A stretch of DNA of 64,000 nt from Cheilinus undulatus (GCF_018320785.1 NC_054884.1:18043667-18107666), one strand, 5' to 3'; shown: positions 17,421 through 30,850, numbered from the stretch's first letter. Translations and numbers: made by a program. The notes: generated by a model not told the origin, from the sequence alone.

Positions 17421-18195
17421 TGCCAACTTTAGTCTATTGCAGACTGCACTAGTGTGTATAAACTGCTGTGAAATCTTTTTTGATGCCTTAACTGTCATTT
17501 TGGACGTAGAAATCTACAATTACAGTCTTGTCTTTTCTTCATTGTGTTTCAAAAGCTCATTTGCAAGCTACTGTTCTTGTGAGGAATACTCATAATTACG
17601 AGCCAGGAAAGTGTTTGTCATCAAAAATGCCTCAATTCAAATTTGATACAGCTTAATAGGCACTGGTATACTTGTGGTTTTGTCCACACTTCCCATGCTT
17701 TAAGACTGTTGTCTTTGAAGCAGGTAGCTTGTTTCCTACAGTTTCCTTCTCTTTCAGATGTCCTGTTCCTCTTCTAAAGGCATAAAAGTGAAAAATAAAT
17801 AAATAAATAAATCCTAAAAAACTCAATAAAGACAGAGTAATGAGTTGGAGATATCTGAAGCTGTTATTACTGCTGATGATACAGTGTACTTTCTTTTTTG
17901 TGTGCCTCCTACAGCCTTTGGCTCTTCCTGCTGTCTCATCTTCACTGCCCAACACCAGCATGTGCTGTAAATCCCAGCAGCTTACTCTCTATCACTAAAC
18001 GCACAACTGCATTAATACTTTCCTGTTTTTTTTTCCCTTTTGGCTCTAAAAATCTCTCTTCAGTTGCTAAGCTCTCAGGATAACACTTACTTTTGACGTT
18101 GATCCCCCCCCCCAACAAAAACATACTCTCGTTAATCTCCAGTGCTGCTCTTTATCACTTTAAAACAACAATGAAAACAGTTTGCATGCAATGTG

Positions 18196-20917
18196 TCTTT
18201 ATTATGAATGTGCTGCATAAATAGAAGATTCCAAGTGCCAGCTTATCTTTGTCATTTTCAACTTCCATCATTTTACATGAATAAAAATCCACAACATGCC
18301 AATAACCACAAAGATTATAGAAGCCCGCTGGTAATACAATGTCTGTCTAAAGGACAGCTTCTGTGCCTACATTAGATAAAACTACATAATGCTAACTCAT
18401 ATCAACTCTAGAGTTACCACGATAATAAGATTTCTATCTGCAGAATACATCAAATGTTGATTACAATAAAGTGTACATACGAAGTATCAACAGAGGGAAA
18501 ATAGGCCATATTAATCCTTACAAAAATTGTCTGCAGTTGTCACAAGTTTTGAGGTTGTGGCGTTTCTGTACATGATTTCAAATCCAGTATAAAGCAAATA
18601 AAGAGCAGTTTATCAATTTTTATGTTTCAGATCACAGTGAGAATGACAGGTCGATAGAAATTAGAGGTTAGTTCAGGATACAAAGGGAACTGATCATTAG
18701 TTATGAACCAATTCAGCTAAGAATTCATTTTGTAAAGAGGGCATCCTGTTTGTTGGGCATATTTAAAGTGTTTTTTATAGGGTTCTTAGAGGGAAAATAC
18801 CACAGTCTGTCTGCTTTAAAAGCACAAGCTCAAATCTGTCTGCAATCACAAGCTATTTAATTTGTTAACCAAACACGACGTCCATGTGCATACAATGCTA
18901 CCGCCACTTGTCATCTGCGGCTTGGCTCCTCAAAGCATCATGTTACGTAATCTTTTCCTAGTTTCAAAATGTTTTACAAACATTATCAAAAGGTGATATA
19001 TGACATTACGTAATGGTTTTCCTTGCTACAGTGGGGTTCTTGTGAACATGTACCTTCCCCTCCTGGCTCACAGTGGTCAGATAGAAAGTAAAAGGTGCAG
19101 CAGAGTAAAAACACTTTTAATGTTCCTCTCTACAACAGCGATTCTGTGATCAGACTTCGGTCTTTACAAAGCAAGAACATTTCCTTTTCTATTCTTTTTT
19201 TGGCACATTTTTTCCCTTGTAGTGATGACTGTGACGTGTGCAAGACTCTCCATAATCTCTTCTGTTTTAGCACCCACAGCTTGTCCTTGGTAAGCTTCTT
19301 TTTCCTGCTCTTTCACCACCCGTACGCTTGGTCTCAAACACAAGATGACATGGAAATCAGAGAAAAGAGTCTGAAACAGGACCACAAATAGTGATTCAAA
19401 GTGTTTTTGTCTCCGTGTGAGGGATGATTTCTTTTCTGTGACCCCAGAGGCTCTTCATGTATCTGAGGGGATTTAACAGGAAGCTGGCGCTCGGATGGGT
19501 CCGGACATTTTGTTGGTACTTTATGTGGAGCTGAAGCTGGGGAGGCCATCCTGCGTGTTTTTTTTTCTTCTTTTTTTGTACGATCTGTAACCACCTCCAT
19601 TGGTTTCTCTTTTCCCAGCTCTGTGTGAATCACTTCTGCAGGTGATGAAAGGATTCTCAGTGTCTTTTTTTTCTGTCTTTCTCGAGAATCACTCTGAATG
19701 TGTTGACCAGAATACCAAGGGACTGATTAGATTCCTTCCTCCACCTAACACCAGACGGACAACCCCCTCCCCCAACCCGACTCAGAGCAGCAGAATTTGC
19801 ATATTTATTTTCCTCCATTAGCAAAAAGGGATTTGATATAGATTACAGAAATATAAGTAAGCACTGAATATCGGGTGCATATTTGTCACACATCCAGGTA
19901 ATGACTAGGCGGTAAAGACGGTGGTGCAGGTGCAGGCCAGACGGTCACTTTTCAGCCTTATCCAGTTTCACCCTGGGATGAAACTCAGGTTTTCACATTT
20001 ACTAAAAAAAGAAGAGGAAGCATATTAGATGTATACATTCTGCAACTTAATATGGATGTATAAACTTTCACAGACCACAGAGGACAGTTATATAATGAGG
20101 AAAAACAAGGATTGTTGAGCCCCAGAGGCCTTAAACTCCACTTTAATGTAAACACAAACTCCTCTAGTCATTCATTAGTCCATCTCTTTGCTTAACGAGA
20201 CCCAACAGGCTGTGTATGTGCGCGTTCAAAAAGCATCATTTAACTGACCTTTGATTCATGTCTTTAAATACACTGTGCAGTAATGTAAACACAAATATTA
20301 TTCCCTTTCTTTAAAAGTTTAGTTATCACAGTCCATTTATTAGCCAGGTACAATGATTGTACATTAGTGAGCAAGTAAACAACTCACACACTGACATACA
20401 CTTCATAAAGCATACATATCATACAAGGACAACAATGACTAAACATTTTTTACAAGCAAACAAGGCAAGGCATACAACAAACACGGACTACACACAGTTC
20501 ACCCTACAGATATACACACAGCGGGCTGAAGCATGCAGTCAGTTACAGCTAGAGGCCGGCCCTTGTGAGAAACATGTCAGAAAATGTAGATCTGACCAGT
20601 GCAAATGTGATGAATATGTTCTGATCTTTGTGCAGCGTTAACATAGTTCCTGAAGGCTAAAGTGCTGCAGTGTATAAAGAGTCATGCAGGCTTTGGAACT
20701 GGTGGAAAAAATTGTGCAAACAGTGACTGTAATAATATCATTGGTTACAGTCAGACTGTGCTAGCACAGCTACATGTCATGTTGTGACGATATAAACAGT
20801 GACAGTAGGAGGTTTTTGGGCCAGCTGGGTCAGGATTCAAGACATAAGGAAAGGAGAGTTCAGGAGGATGGTTAGCTGTTCGCAGCTACACAGGAGATAA
20901 AGAGATGAGGTTAAGGT
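18196..20917 (-). other. prrt2: probable long prrt2 3' untranslated region
   Basis: The 2.7 kb after the prrt2 stop lacks transposon signatures and ends at an AATAAA signal on the minus strand. Long 3' UTRs are common in neuronal genes. The extent is inferred from the first good signal, not from transcript data. Confidence 0.45.
18198..18203 (-). terminator. prrt2: candidate prrt2 polyadenylation signal AATAAA
   Basis: TTTATT on the plus strand reads AATAAA on the minus strand, in the sense of prrt2 and 2.7 kb beyond its stop. Confidence 0.4.
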
Positions 20918-23900
20918 TTAAAGGTCAGATTTGGGACACTCACTGGCCAGGTTGACAATGCAGGCGATGATAATGACCGTCCCTCCTACTAGAGACACCA
21001 TGGAGAGCATCTTAGCCACCCTTCCGAGACGTACGGCTCCGTCGAGGTTCCCCTGCTCCAGACTGTTCTTGGACTGAAGGAGAGGATTCACCCATTAGCA
21101 CGATTACAGTAATATTCCCAATACTCAAGGGCAAAACCAGACTGATATATGGGTCAGCAGAAATAATCAGGCCTACATGGGACAGATGCATTAGTATTTG
21201 TGTTCATGTTTCTATTATAGCCTATCCACCTCATTCCTTGGGGCCCTACTATGGAAAAAATTATGGGTGCAACATACGATGATATAGCACAGGGGTTCCC
21301 TAACCTCTTTTCCTTGGCCCCCCTATTCATATCTAAGAAACACTAAATCCTCTCCCCCTTTCTTTGTGCTTTTACTAATAACCACAAAAGTAAAACATAT
21401 TTCTTTAACAGTGTTGTGCATTTCAACATGCTGTTTCCTGTCTGAATGGGTGTGATTCTTCAAAAATGAGTTTAAAATGTCAGAATTACTGACCTGAAAA
21501 GGTGACCATGCAAATCATGGATATTAATGAAAACACATATCAATAGAGGAACTCTTTAGAGAAATAATACAATTTTCAGAGCATCCACAAACTAAACAGA
21601 GAAATGTTAATGCTTTGAATCTGCTTTTAAGCACACAAAATTATGTCCCACCTCTTATAATAAAATGCAGTTCTCTTTATTACTCTGCAAACACTGATAC
21701 AGAGCTAATAACATCAGTTTAATATGCTGGTGTAGGTTATCTGAGGTTATTTCTTCATATTTCCTCCCATCCCTCCATAGTAACAGGTGGCATTCATATA
21801 TTTTTCATCTCTGATTCCCTCGATTAATCAGGATTCGTGTTTTATTAATTTCAAAAACACGGTTTTGACAGAGGGCACCCAAACTCACACCCAGGATACA
21901 TACAAAGTATGAGAGTATGACAAGGGCTCTAGGAATAAGGTGGATATTAAGGTTTTTTTTTTAAGTAGGATCATTGCATACTGTAATGTAAGGGAATCAT
22001 GATGCTGGTTGATATTTGATATGCTGATATTTCCAGACTTGATTTTTCAGATGCTGTTATAAACATGGTTCTGCTTTAAACTCTGCAAACTTAATGCCTC
22101 ACATTATAAGGTGACTGGGATTCTTTTCTTCATTCTGCATAATCGACAACCAGTACAGTACATCAGAACCCGCCAACACCAGTAATTCACTTTTTATTGA
22201 GCTATTACCTGCCGTTACCAACGCTATGCAGATGATATCGTGCCTTCCTAATTAATTCATTCATTAAGGTTGGGCCTTTTTAGATAATGTAACATTGAGT
22301 ACGGTCAGCCCTGCTCTTTTTGTTAATGAGATAACATTGATTACGACTTGGTGCCACACAAGCAAAGATCGATTGGTTGAATGTGAACCACATTGTGTTA
22401 ACCCTGTTCGCAAAATGTGCTAGGCTATACAAAAAAAGTCTGACTTGATTTGATGCCATTTTTATAAATGATGATGTCAGATATTTTTAAATAAATTATT
22501 GTCATGTTCATATTGAAGGTAAACTAGATGGTAGATGTCTTTAGTATTCAAGCCCAATACATAGAATAAAACAGTAGCCATATTGTTCATCTATGAAACA
22601 GTATTCTTATTTGATCTTATTTATGCAATTGAATTGTGAATTTCATAGTTTGACTAATATAAAGAGAGGTAACCAGGCGCTCCAAAGCCATCATTACTAT
22701 GGCCCAATTGCTTAAAAAGTTGACATGTTTTGACCATGTAGGTCTTCATCAACTCTAATAGAAAAAAATTCTGTGTATATCATGTTGTGTATTTGGAATG
22801 TATATATTAAATTTTACTTCTATTTTCTATCTTATATGCGCAATCTATACCACAGCAATTGTAATGCTTGAATACATTTTTAGGTAAAGTATTTAAGATT
22901 ATAAATCTGATTCTATGGACTTTTATCTACAAAGCTGATCCTGGTTAAGTCTTAATAATGAATGTTGCGTGTGGTCGTGTCTTGGATTTTTCCCCCTCTC
23001 TCTCCCTCCTGTCTACTCTTCAGGTGCTGCTCCCCCCTTGCTGCAGCTGCTGATTGAGCACACCTGAGTCAACTCAGCATTCAGGAGCTGGGGTATAAAA
23101 AGCATGAGAGAGGAGGCAGCCGCTGTTGGCTGTATGTGTGTCAGCGTCAAGCTCCAAGATCTCCTAATGTGGAAGGACAACTTGTTTACTCAGAAGCCTA
23201 AGTGATTTCTTTGCTTTTTCTCTTAATGATGTTTAGAGTTATTTACAGACAGATCAACTTCTTTTGTTTCTGATAGAGACTTGTTTTGATTTGTACATTT
23301 TAAAACATTGCTTATACTCAGTTTTGCCTCCTTCCCCGGGTTTTATTGTCATTGTTACCCTCCTTTGCTACCTACCTGAAGGCATGCAGGATCAGTCACT
23401 TCTTTAAAATCCCTTCTTAAAACTCATTTTTATAGACTTGCTTTTATGTAATGCCCTCGTCTTTCTTTTAGTGTCTCCTTCCTCTTTGATCAGTTTTCTT
23501 GATTTAAATTTTTTTTATTTCTTCTTCAAATTTTATCTTAAAGCTCTTATGTCTGTTCTTCTTTGCTCTGTATTTCATGCCTCGTTTGGCTTTTATTGCC
23601 TCTATTTCTTCACTTCTGCTATTTGATTGTAGAGCTTTAGCCCCTCCCTCTGCTTGTATTGTTTTTACCTCTTTTTGCTTTTTTATCTGTTTTTACCTGA
23701 TTATTATTACCATTATCACTATTATTATTATTGTTTTACAGTTTCTAGATTTCCATTTTTCATTTTGATTTATTAATATCTACACATTTTAATTGTTTTG
23801 ATGTACTTTTACTGTATTGTTTTCTATTCTATTCTGTCTCTGATAAATGCTCTCACATCTCTGGTCATTAGGGAATCTTTTTATGTAGTTGGGTTCCTGT

Positions 23901-25814
23901 GTTGCCTAGATTCTTCTAGGTTATTCTGGGTTTTTATGAAGTCTTTTTAAGACGTTTGAGATTTGTAATGTATCTGCTTGGTTACAATGATGTTGGAGTT
24001 ACATTGTTGGCTGAATTTTTCATGGGTTCTTCTGTTGGTAGGTTTTTGTCTTTGTTGTTATGTTTGTATGCTTCTGCTGTGATGCTTTGTCTTAATTATT
24101 ATTCTGTGTATTGTCAAATCACTTTGTAAACCTCTGTTTTTAAAGGTGCTACAAAAATAGTTACCATTATTCTTCATAGATGGTATCTTATTCCAGCTCA
24201 TCCCACAGTCTACTACAGGTCCACAGTCCTGTCAGTTACCACTGGTACTGTCTGGACAATACAAAAATTCAAGTCCAAATGCACAGATTTGTCCAACTAC
24301 AATGTGAAAAATATCTCATGAAACATTAAAAGCCTCATCCATCTAAGTCCAGATAAAAATCTTATTTTAAGATAAAAACACAAAGAATAAGATCTAAAGT
24401 GCTTGTAATGTGTCATGAAATGCACTTGCTACTTTAGTCACTTAACACGTAAAATATCCTTGACCCATTGACAGATTCATTCTCACTTATTATAAGCCAT
24501 AGAGACCTTATTTTTCCTATTTCATGTCTTGAAATAAGATCTGTATCTGGACTTGATATGGGAGAGGGGCTTGTAAAATGAGTAATGAGAAATTTGAACA
24601 AGAAATGAGACAAATGCACTTATCATTACTTGAGTTTTTGCTTTGGAGCACAATTAGCGGATTAGCTAGCATTAAAATGAACCCAGTTGGCAAGGGCATG
24701 CACTGTTGGAAAACCGTGGGATGGACGGATTACTGCTGACACAGACCCCGTGGAATTAGCTGAGTAGCCACAACGAGGTAGGCTTACGATTCATAAATCA
24801 TAATTTTTTTTTTTTCGAAGAAACAGACTTCTGTATGATCATATCAGAAGCACAACGTGAAAGTAAAAGGTCTATTTATCCAAGCATGAAACTAACTAAA
24901 TTATATTAGAATCCACATTATTTCCCACCTTAAATCAGTTTTAGACAACAAATAAGCATCCAGGCATACATGTTTTCCGATATGGATCCACCAGAAAACC
25001 TTTATTTCCTGGCTTATTCATCAGAGCATGCTGGAACTTTATGGTTTAAAATACCCTCAGCACTGTCTGCAAGCTCCCCAAACAGACTGAATCCTGTTCT
25101 TACCATGATGGAGTAGACAAATCCCACGATGTTGATGGGCCATACAGGGCAGAAGCAGGCCAGCACGGAGAGGAGGAGGTAGTCTTTGACTTTAGTGCGG
25201 TCTAGAGGTGGGTTCGTAGCGATGCTGGAGTGGCGAGAGAGCGACGGCCTGGGCGAGAAGGCGGTGTAGCCGATGGAGCTGGCCCTGCTCCCCTTCCTAG
25301 TCTTGCCATGATGAGGGTAGGAGATGGAGTGCTGCCTCCTGGGAGGGGAGGAGATGACTGGAGAGGTGCTCTCTGCAGGTGTTTGATGGATCCCGTTACC
25401 TGCACATCAGGGGCAAAAAAGGACAGGTCAGTGGTTGAAATGCTGCAGGGGCTGAATGTGTTTTAGCTCTCATGTGTTCACTCCCAGGAGCTTTTTTTGT
25501 GCACTGCAGTTTAACTTGAGCTGACCAGGCAGATGTATGACCCCCACATACCCCCCTCCGCCTTCATTTGAGGTCAAAGTGAGTCACTTACTGTTCTTCA
25601 GCTTCTCATTGATCACTATCACTAGCTCTCCTTTGGATTTGCTGCGAGGGGGTCTCGTGTTGGCTGGACTGCTGTTGATGAGCTGGTCACCTCTGACTGG
25701 TTGGCACTGCACCGAGGTGGGGGCTTGGCTCGACAGTGAGCCGTCCTGGTCCAGCAGAGATGGCTGATCCTCCCCTGGCCAAATGGCAGGACCTGGCATC
25801 ATGTTTACAGCCAT
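20918..25814 (-). CDS. prrt2: proline-rich transmembrane protein 2 (Prrt2), dispanin/CD225 family
   Basis: Coding exons are 25592-25814, 25104-25399 and 20918-21073 (minus strand), 675 nt and 224 residues, all with GT-AG introns in phase 1 and phase 0. The start ATG at 25814 has a strong context (A at -3, G at +4), and an in-frame TAA lies upstream at 25872-25874. Residues 1-143 are hydrophilic and disordered ([13 protein letters not shown], later serine- and arginine-rich). Residues 144-173 form the first hydrophobic hairpin, with the CFCPVWPIN motif typical of CD225 proteins. Residues 174-194 are the conserved cytosolic loop ([17 protein letters not shown]) and 195-216 the membrane anchor. 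In mammals PRRT2 sits at presynaptic membranes, binds SNAREs and sodium channels and tunes release; human loss of function causes paroxysmal dyskinesia. The protein is shorter than human PRRT2 (340 aa) because the N-terminal proline-rich part is reduced. The neighbours (kif22, pagr1) match human 16p11.2, which separates it from Prrt1. Confidence 0.93.
21074..25103 (-). other. large prrt2 intron
   Basis: A 4.0 kb phase-0 intron between the two membrane-segment exons, with a GTAAG donor. It carries a hAT-like left end (about 21291, CAGGGGTTCCCTAACC), an unclassified interspersed stretch near 22680-22760, a LINE 3' remnant (23390-24175) and short poly-T runs. No additional exon was seen. Confidence 0.6.
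23390..24175 (+). mobile_element. LINE 3'-end remnant
   Basis: The left edge translates to a stub resembling the C-terminus of fish LINE reverse-transcriptase proteins ([15 protein letters not shown]). It is followed by a T-rich 3' region and ends with CACTTTGTAAACCTCTGTTT and AAAGGTGCTACAAAAATA, which resembles the 3' tail of L2/Rex-type fish LINEs. It is 5'-truncated, as most LINE copies are. Family assignment is from memory. Confidence 0.45.
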
Positions 25815-28338
25815 GCTGAGAGCAAAATCAAGTCTCTGTTTGTGGTGCACTCCTGTGTGTGCTGCCTGTAGTTACACCTGGGGGACCAGAGCAGGGTTTA
25901 GCCATTTTTAAACATGAGCAGCTCCCTCCAAACTGCTTAGAGACTTCCTCTAAATTATTAAGGTGGGAATGGCAGGGTGAAAAGGGAGAAGACTGTGTAT
26001 TTTACTTTTTAAAAGGGAAGTATCACAGTATTCTGGGGATTTTTTGACCTTCTCTCGAAATCAAGATGGGTTCAATTCTATATTTTAAACAAAGTGTTGC
26101 CCACATTTTTTATATGCACATTATTTGCATGCAAACTTATCCAAATATGTTTCTTTCCATATGACAATGTAGCATGCCAATATCATGGTCTACTTTTTCT
26201 GTCAAACACAGCTACAGAGGCTAACATGATTAAGTTTTAAGGAGACATGGCAGACTATTTTTGTTAAAAGTGATTTCGTTTTGTATTTGTAAAGGACACA
26301 ACACTTCAAATATGACTGTTAGACTCCTGGCTTCACTTTATGCAGATAGATGTGGCTTAACAACAATAGAGTGTCATAAAAATAGACAGTGACAGCTCTG
26401 GGTTAGAAAAATCTACCTAAGATTTGGTAAGCAAGTGTTTTAGAATTATTTTTGACATATTTTTCAAACATTTTGGGGAAATCTAACTCCATCCTGTTCT
26501 TTGATTTGAGTGCTTTGAAACTAGTTTATTAAAGGTACAATGCGTAAATTCCACAGAAGGGACTTTCAAAACAACACTAAAATCACCGTTCAAGTGTTGG
26601 ACATAAACGTGCATATTTTAGTCATTTTCTTGAGCTCTAAACCCATTTAACCCCTAGTCTAGTTCTAGTTTCTCAGAATTTCTAGAAAACAACCAAAATA
26701 TACACCCTATCACAAGAAACAGTAGAAAATACAATCTGTGCATGCACATCAGTTCAGCGCTTCCATAATGACGTGCTTGTCCTCTTCGTTTCTTTGGTCG
26801 CAGTATATTCCAAATAAAGTATTGACTTCCACATTCATCATTAAATATATTTAAAAACTTGAAAATTTAAGGTAATTTGGGTCGCGATTGCTTGCTCAGT
26901 AGTTTGTGGTGGGTCCTGAGGCCAGATCAGCTGAGAACCACTGGTCTAAATCATGTTGTTTCATTAAAATCTTAAATAACTGCTGCATGTGTTGCTAGCA
27001 AACTTAAAATGTACAGCGACAACCTTCCTCTCTCACATGCAAATCCACTTCCAGAAAAAACACAGGGAACCAACCACAGAGTGCCATCATCAGACACATC
27101 AATTTTGAAGAATTTTGGATACATGGAGTTAAACACAATATGACATAGCACTCATCATTTTTCTGTGAAATTGCTACCTATTATTACTCAAAAAGGAAAC
27201 CCCCATACTTTAAGCATCTTTACAGGCCTTGGCTTGGGTTGCACAGATACATCAGTAATAGCTGACATTGGCCCTGTTTACAAACACCAGCAATCAGCCA
27301 AATAATGTCACACAAACACATATAAATTAATGATTTTCATGTGTGGTTTCCCATCAATTTTATGCTGGCATCTGATCTAGCTGCTGAGTCAGACAAGAGA
27401 TATTTTTTTAGGGCAGAAGAAGTGTTATGTTGGACAAACTGATCTGATTTCATGGTCAAAAATGAGAGAAAAATGTTACCGTAGTACGAGTGACACCAAA
27501 AGAAGTAATGCAAAGAACCAGTATCTACATCAGCTAAATCGTTGTGTTAACTCCAGTATTGAGAATAACATTTACTTGGCAGGGGTAGAAAGTAATAATT
27601 ACATGTATTCTTACTAATGTAGGTTTTTTTGGATACTTGTACTTTTTCCACCTCTGTTAACTACACAGTAAAGGGATGCTCCTTTGTTCATGTTTCTAGT
27701 GTATTGTTGTTGTTTTTTTAAGTGAGACACATTTGCACCATGAGTGAAGTTATCAGCTGAGTAAAAGTTCCCACCTGTGGCCTGACGTGCTCCTAAGGGA
27801 TTATTATGACTATTCTTCAGCAGTATGCATTGTCTTGCCATGATGTTGACTTCCTGCTACAGTCTTGCCTGAGGAGACCCCCAATTGTAGTTTAATTTCA
27901 TGAAGTGTGGATCAATAAAGACACTTTAAGAGTGTGGAATTTAAGTCTATATGAGCTTAACCAACTCTGTCGATATTGCTGTGAAGAGGTGGGATTTTAC
28001 CTGAACAACCTGGTTGGAGATCTGTTCTCTTGTTGTTCTTGCCATAATTGAAGATCATACTTCACTGTACAGATACTCAGTAGAAACTCAATAATTAAAC
28101 TTTTACTTTAGTACAGTAGTTGTGTACTTCTTCCACCTGTTACTTGGTAACTCAAGAGACGATAAGTAGCCCACAATGACAGTATTATCACAATGCAGCA
28201 ATTCTGCAATACCTGATGTAGACATCAGACAGACAGGATAAAGAAGGTCTACAAAATCGAAAAAAAAGTGCAGGATTTATGTATTTATTCACTAATATTT
28301 GGTGTAAATTTTGCCTTCAGTGGGCTTTATCTTTAAAC

Positions 28339-28876
28339 TAGAGCTGTTAAAAGATTACAATTTCTAATCGCAGTTAACCTTAGAATTTCTGTATTTAATG
28401 GTGATTAGTTGCACCTTTTTTATTGCATTTTAAAATTTCCCTATTGTGTGATTTAAACTGTTTTTGTGTCATTTTTTTGTTTTTCTACTGTCTTAAAGTA
28501 AGGGTAATTGACCTCCTGTTTGGGTACAGACCTACTTTTAGAGGTAGATTGATGATTTAAACAATAGGCTTAACCACAGAAAAAAGGAACTTGCTATGGA
28601 CTGAAAATGAAAGTAAAGATGATCAAATAGGTTTAGATGACTCCTGACTTGTCTCCTGAGCTGTTGCAAGTTTTTTTTTTTTTAAGTGAAATGAGGCATT
28701 AAGTAACAGTGGTGGACTTATTTTACATCACTGTGGCTGCAGGGATACACTGACGTGCCTTAAACAGTATGTGTTGAAAGGGACATAAAGCATGTGATTA
28801 ATAGCAATCTAATAATATTGCACTAATTGAGGACTGTAAATAATGGCAATTAGCTTGATTAATCTTGACAGCCCTA
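28339..28876. mobile_element. complete hAT-type MITE with a perfect 8-bp target duplication
   Basis: Ends are TAGAGCTGTTAA on the left and TAGGGCTGTCAA (reversed) on the right. The 8-bp sequence CTTTAAAC is duplicated exactly on both sides (28331-28338 and 28877-28884). Eight-base duplications point to the hAT superfamily. Length 538 bp, no coding capacity. Related fragments are seen near 8125-8235, 44455-44520 and 62660-62740. Confidence 0.85.
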
Positions 28877-28893
28877 CTTTAAACTTGTCTGGC

Positions 28894-29043
28894 AGGGGCA
28901 CAAGTGGCATAGTGGTTAGGTCACACCCCATGTACGCGGTAACCTCGGTTCAAGCCTGGCCTGTGGCTCCTTTCCTACATGTCTTCATCCACTGTCCTCC
29001 TACATAAAAAAGGCACTAAAATCCCCAAATTAATAAAAAAAAT
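28894..29043 (+). mobile_element. tRNA-derived SINE
   Basis: The head has RNA polymerase III promoter boxes: an A box around GGCATAGTGGTTAGG (28906-28920) and a B box GGTTCAAGCC (about 28948-28957). A body common to fish SINEs follows (CCTGTGGCTCCTTTCCTACA), ending in an A-rich tail. It lies 18 bp from the hAT MITE. Confidence 0.8.
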
Positions 29044-30427
29044 TAGTCTGGGAGTTTACTGCTGCCTTTCTGTTAGTCTCCAGCCTGTCATGTTGACCTC
29101 AGTCAATGCTGATGCAGTAAGTTAAATCACTGCAAAAATCAGTTTCGAATACCACCCCCCACCCGCAAAAACAAATGTTTTACGAATGTTTGGCCCCATG
29201 ATTTTTGGCTTTACATGACTCGAGTAAGCATATATGTTTCATTATAAAAGCCTTCTTGTACATTTTAAGAGTATTATACTGTATATTCACAGAACAGGTT
29301 TAAAAAATGATGCTAAAACTGAGATGATCTTATGATTTAATTCAAGAAGTATTGATAAAATTTATGTAGAAAATAAAGGATTAGGATTAAACAAGTTCAT
29401 ACTTCTTCCTAATCCTATTTGCATTTGCATTTAAAAGTCACTTATTTCTTATTGTTCAGTTTTCTTTTAAAAAAACGTTTTGTCATTCACATGATCAAAA
29501 TAAAGCGTAACCAATCAGTGAGGATAATATACTGCCATATTGTTTTTTTTATCCCATCATTACATTTAGCCTATAAAATGTGTAAAATTTAAGAGCAAAC
29601 TGTATAACATGTACATTAGGGTATAGCCTTGTGGAGTCTTTCTTTGTGTTGTGTGGCCAGGTATTGACAGAAGATCTTATTTTGCTGGAACAAATAAAGA
29701 GGGTGTTCTGTTTTTGACAGTATGAGGTCCAGGGAAAATGGAGGGCCATACTTTCTAAGACGTTGACCTTTCAGCACATATTTTTTCACAGCCTGTTTTG
29801 TTGAGCTCTAAGATTATTCCGTTTTGACGTTTGACGGTTTAATATTAACATTATTTGCATTTCACTTTTATAAAACCACTTCTTACATCATGGTTGACAG
29901 TAAATAGACTCATGGTAAACAGATGAAATACACGAATGTCCCAGGGTATATTGCTCCTCCATTGTTGTTTACAGCATATTTAAATAGCAGAGCAGCCATA
30001 TAAAGGTAAGAACAAAAAAGCAGGTCACAATGACACGAGAACAAAGGCATGGCAGATGGAGGCAGGCTCTTTTGAAGCAATGGTCCTCGTGCAGGTGTGT
30101 ACATACCATTATTTCATCATGTGTACACAGCCTTTTTATGGCATACGGAGACCATTTGTTTGACACAATACAAAAGGTAAAAAGGGGAAGATGGAAAGAG
30201 GATGATGACAAAGGAGAAAACAGTCGGACAGACGGGTGAAGGAAGAGGACGAGTAGCATTAATTAGCCTGCTGTTGGGGATTTGGATTCAGAGGATGTGG
30301 GCTACCACACTGATCAGAAAAACATGCATTTAAATGTTGAAAATACGACCGAATTGTCTTTCAAATACCAAATTCTGCATTAAGCGAGGATCAAAGAGGA
30401 GGTCATAAAGATAAATCAAACTGACCT

Positions 30428-30850
30428 TTTTAATTCCGCGCCAGTCTCAGTGCAGCCGGGGTGTCCCTGGGCTCTGCATCGTGGTAACGTTCTCAAAAAC
30501 AATACGCATCAGGCATCTTCTCTTCACACAGTGTACTAGCAAACATGCGCTTTTAGCCCCAAAATCCACGAAAATCCCGTTAATTCAGCGCACTAGAGCG
30601 GAGAAGGGCTGTTGAAGCGCCGTGTTGCAGCAGAGTGCTAGGAAGGATGGATGGAGGGGGAGGCTCCTGGATGTCAGGGAGGATCAGAGAGGAGGGGGGG
30701 TGTGAAATGGAAAGTGAAATCCACAAGACTACGTGATGTGAGAGGAAGGTGGGGGGGGTTACTAGATTGTAGCATCCACCCCGAAGCATGCCCCAACACT
30801 TTATATTTATCCTGTGATGCTGCAGATTAAAGGACGTCCTCTGTCCCACC
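30428..30850 (-). promoter_or_regulatory. prrt2: probable prrt2 promoter and non-coding first exon
   Basis: This is a local rise in GC/CpG content (CCGCGCCAG, GCAGCCGGGG, TTCAGCGCACTAGAGCG) in AT-rich surroundings. A good minus-strand donor (AAG|GTCAGT) is at 30428/30427. The kif22 3' end is just to the right, so the two minus-strand genes follow one another closely. The start site itself cannot be placed. Confidence 0.4.

Larger units (their letters stand above)
10621..18189. other. intergenic region between doc2 and prrt2 (tail to tail)
   Basis: No exon of a known gene was recognised. The two flanking genes converge here. Contents: a CTCF-like 11/13 match at 10681-10693, a Tc1 relic (11041-12310), an ATCC microsatellite, a degenerate GGAAAATT-rich stretch (about 14840-15380), a repeat-like block with a 142-codon open frame (about 16200-16740), a GCTAACAT-rich stretch (about 16930-17420) and short poly-A/T and AAAT runs (near 17794-17812). 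Confidence 0.6.
25878..30427 (-). other. probable 5' UTR intron of prrt2, repeat-rich
   Basis: A good acceptor on the minus strand (TGGTCCCCCAG, exon from about 25877) precedes the prrt2 start exon, and a donor AAG|GTCAGT lies at 30427. This suggests a 4.5 kb intron in the 5' UTR. It contains a hAT-like right end (about 26925-26935), a TTAA-flanked AGGTACAATGCG element start at 26533, ACTTAAGTAC-family fragments (about 27575-27660 and 28070-28140), a complete hAT MITE and a SINE. No coding exon was found. Confidence 0.45.

Noticed and set aside
22960-23260. A TATA-like box (GGGGTATAAAAAGC) in a CT-rich block that could be a solo LTR or a promoter
   Set aside because: No paired inverted ends, target duplication or coding part could be established; left unclassified.
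23438-23768. Two overlapping hydrophobic open frames
   Set aside because: T-rich 3' region of a LINE remnant; the apparent membrane protein is a composition effect.
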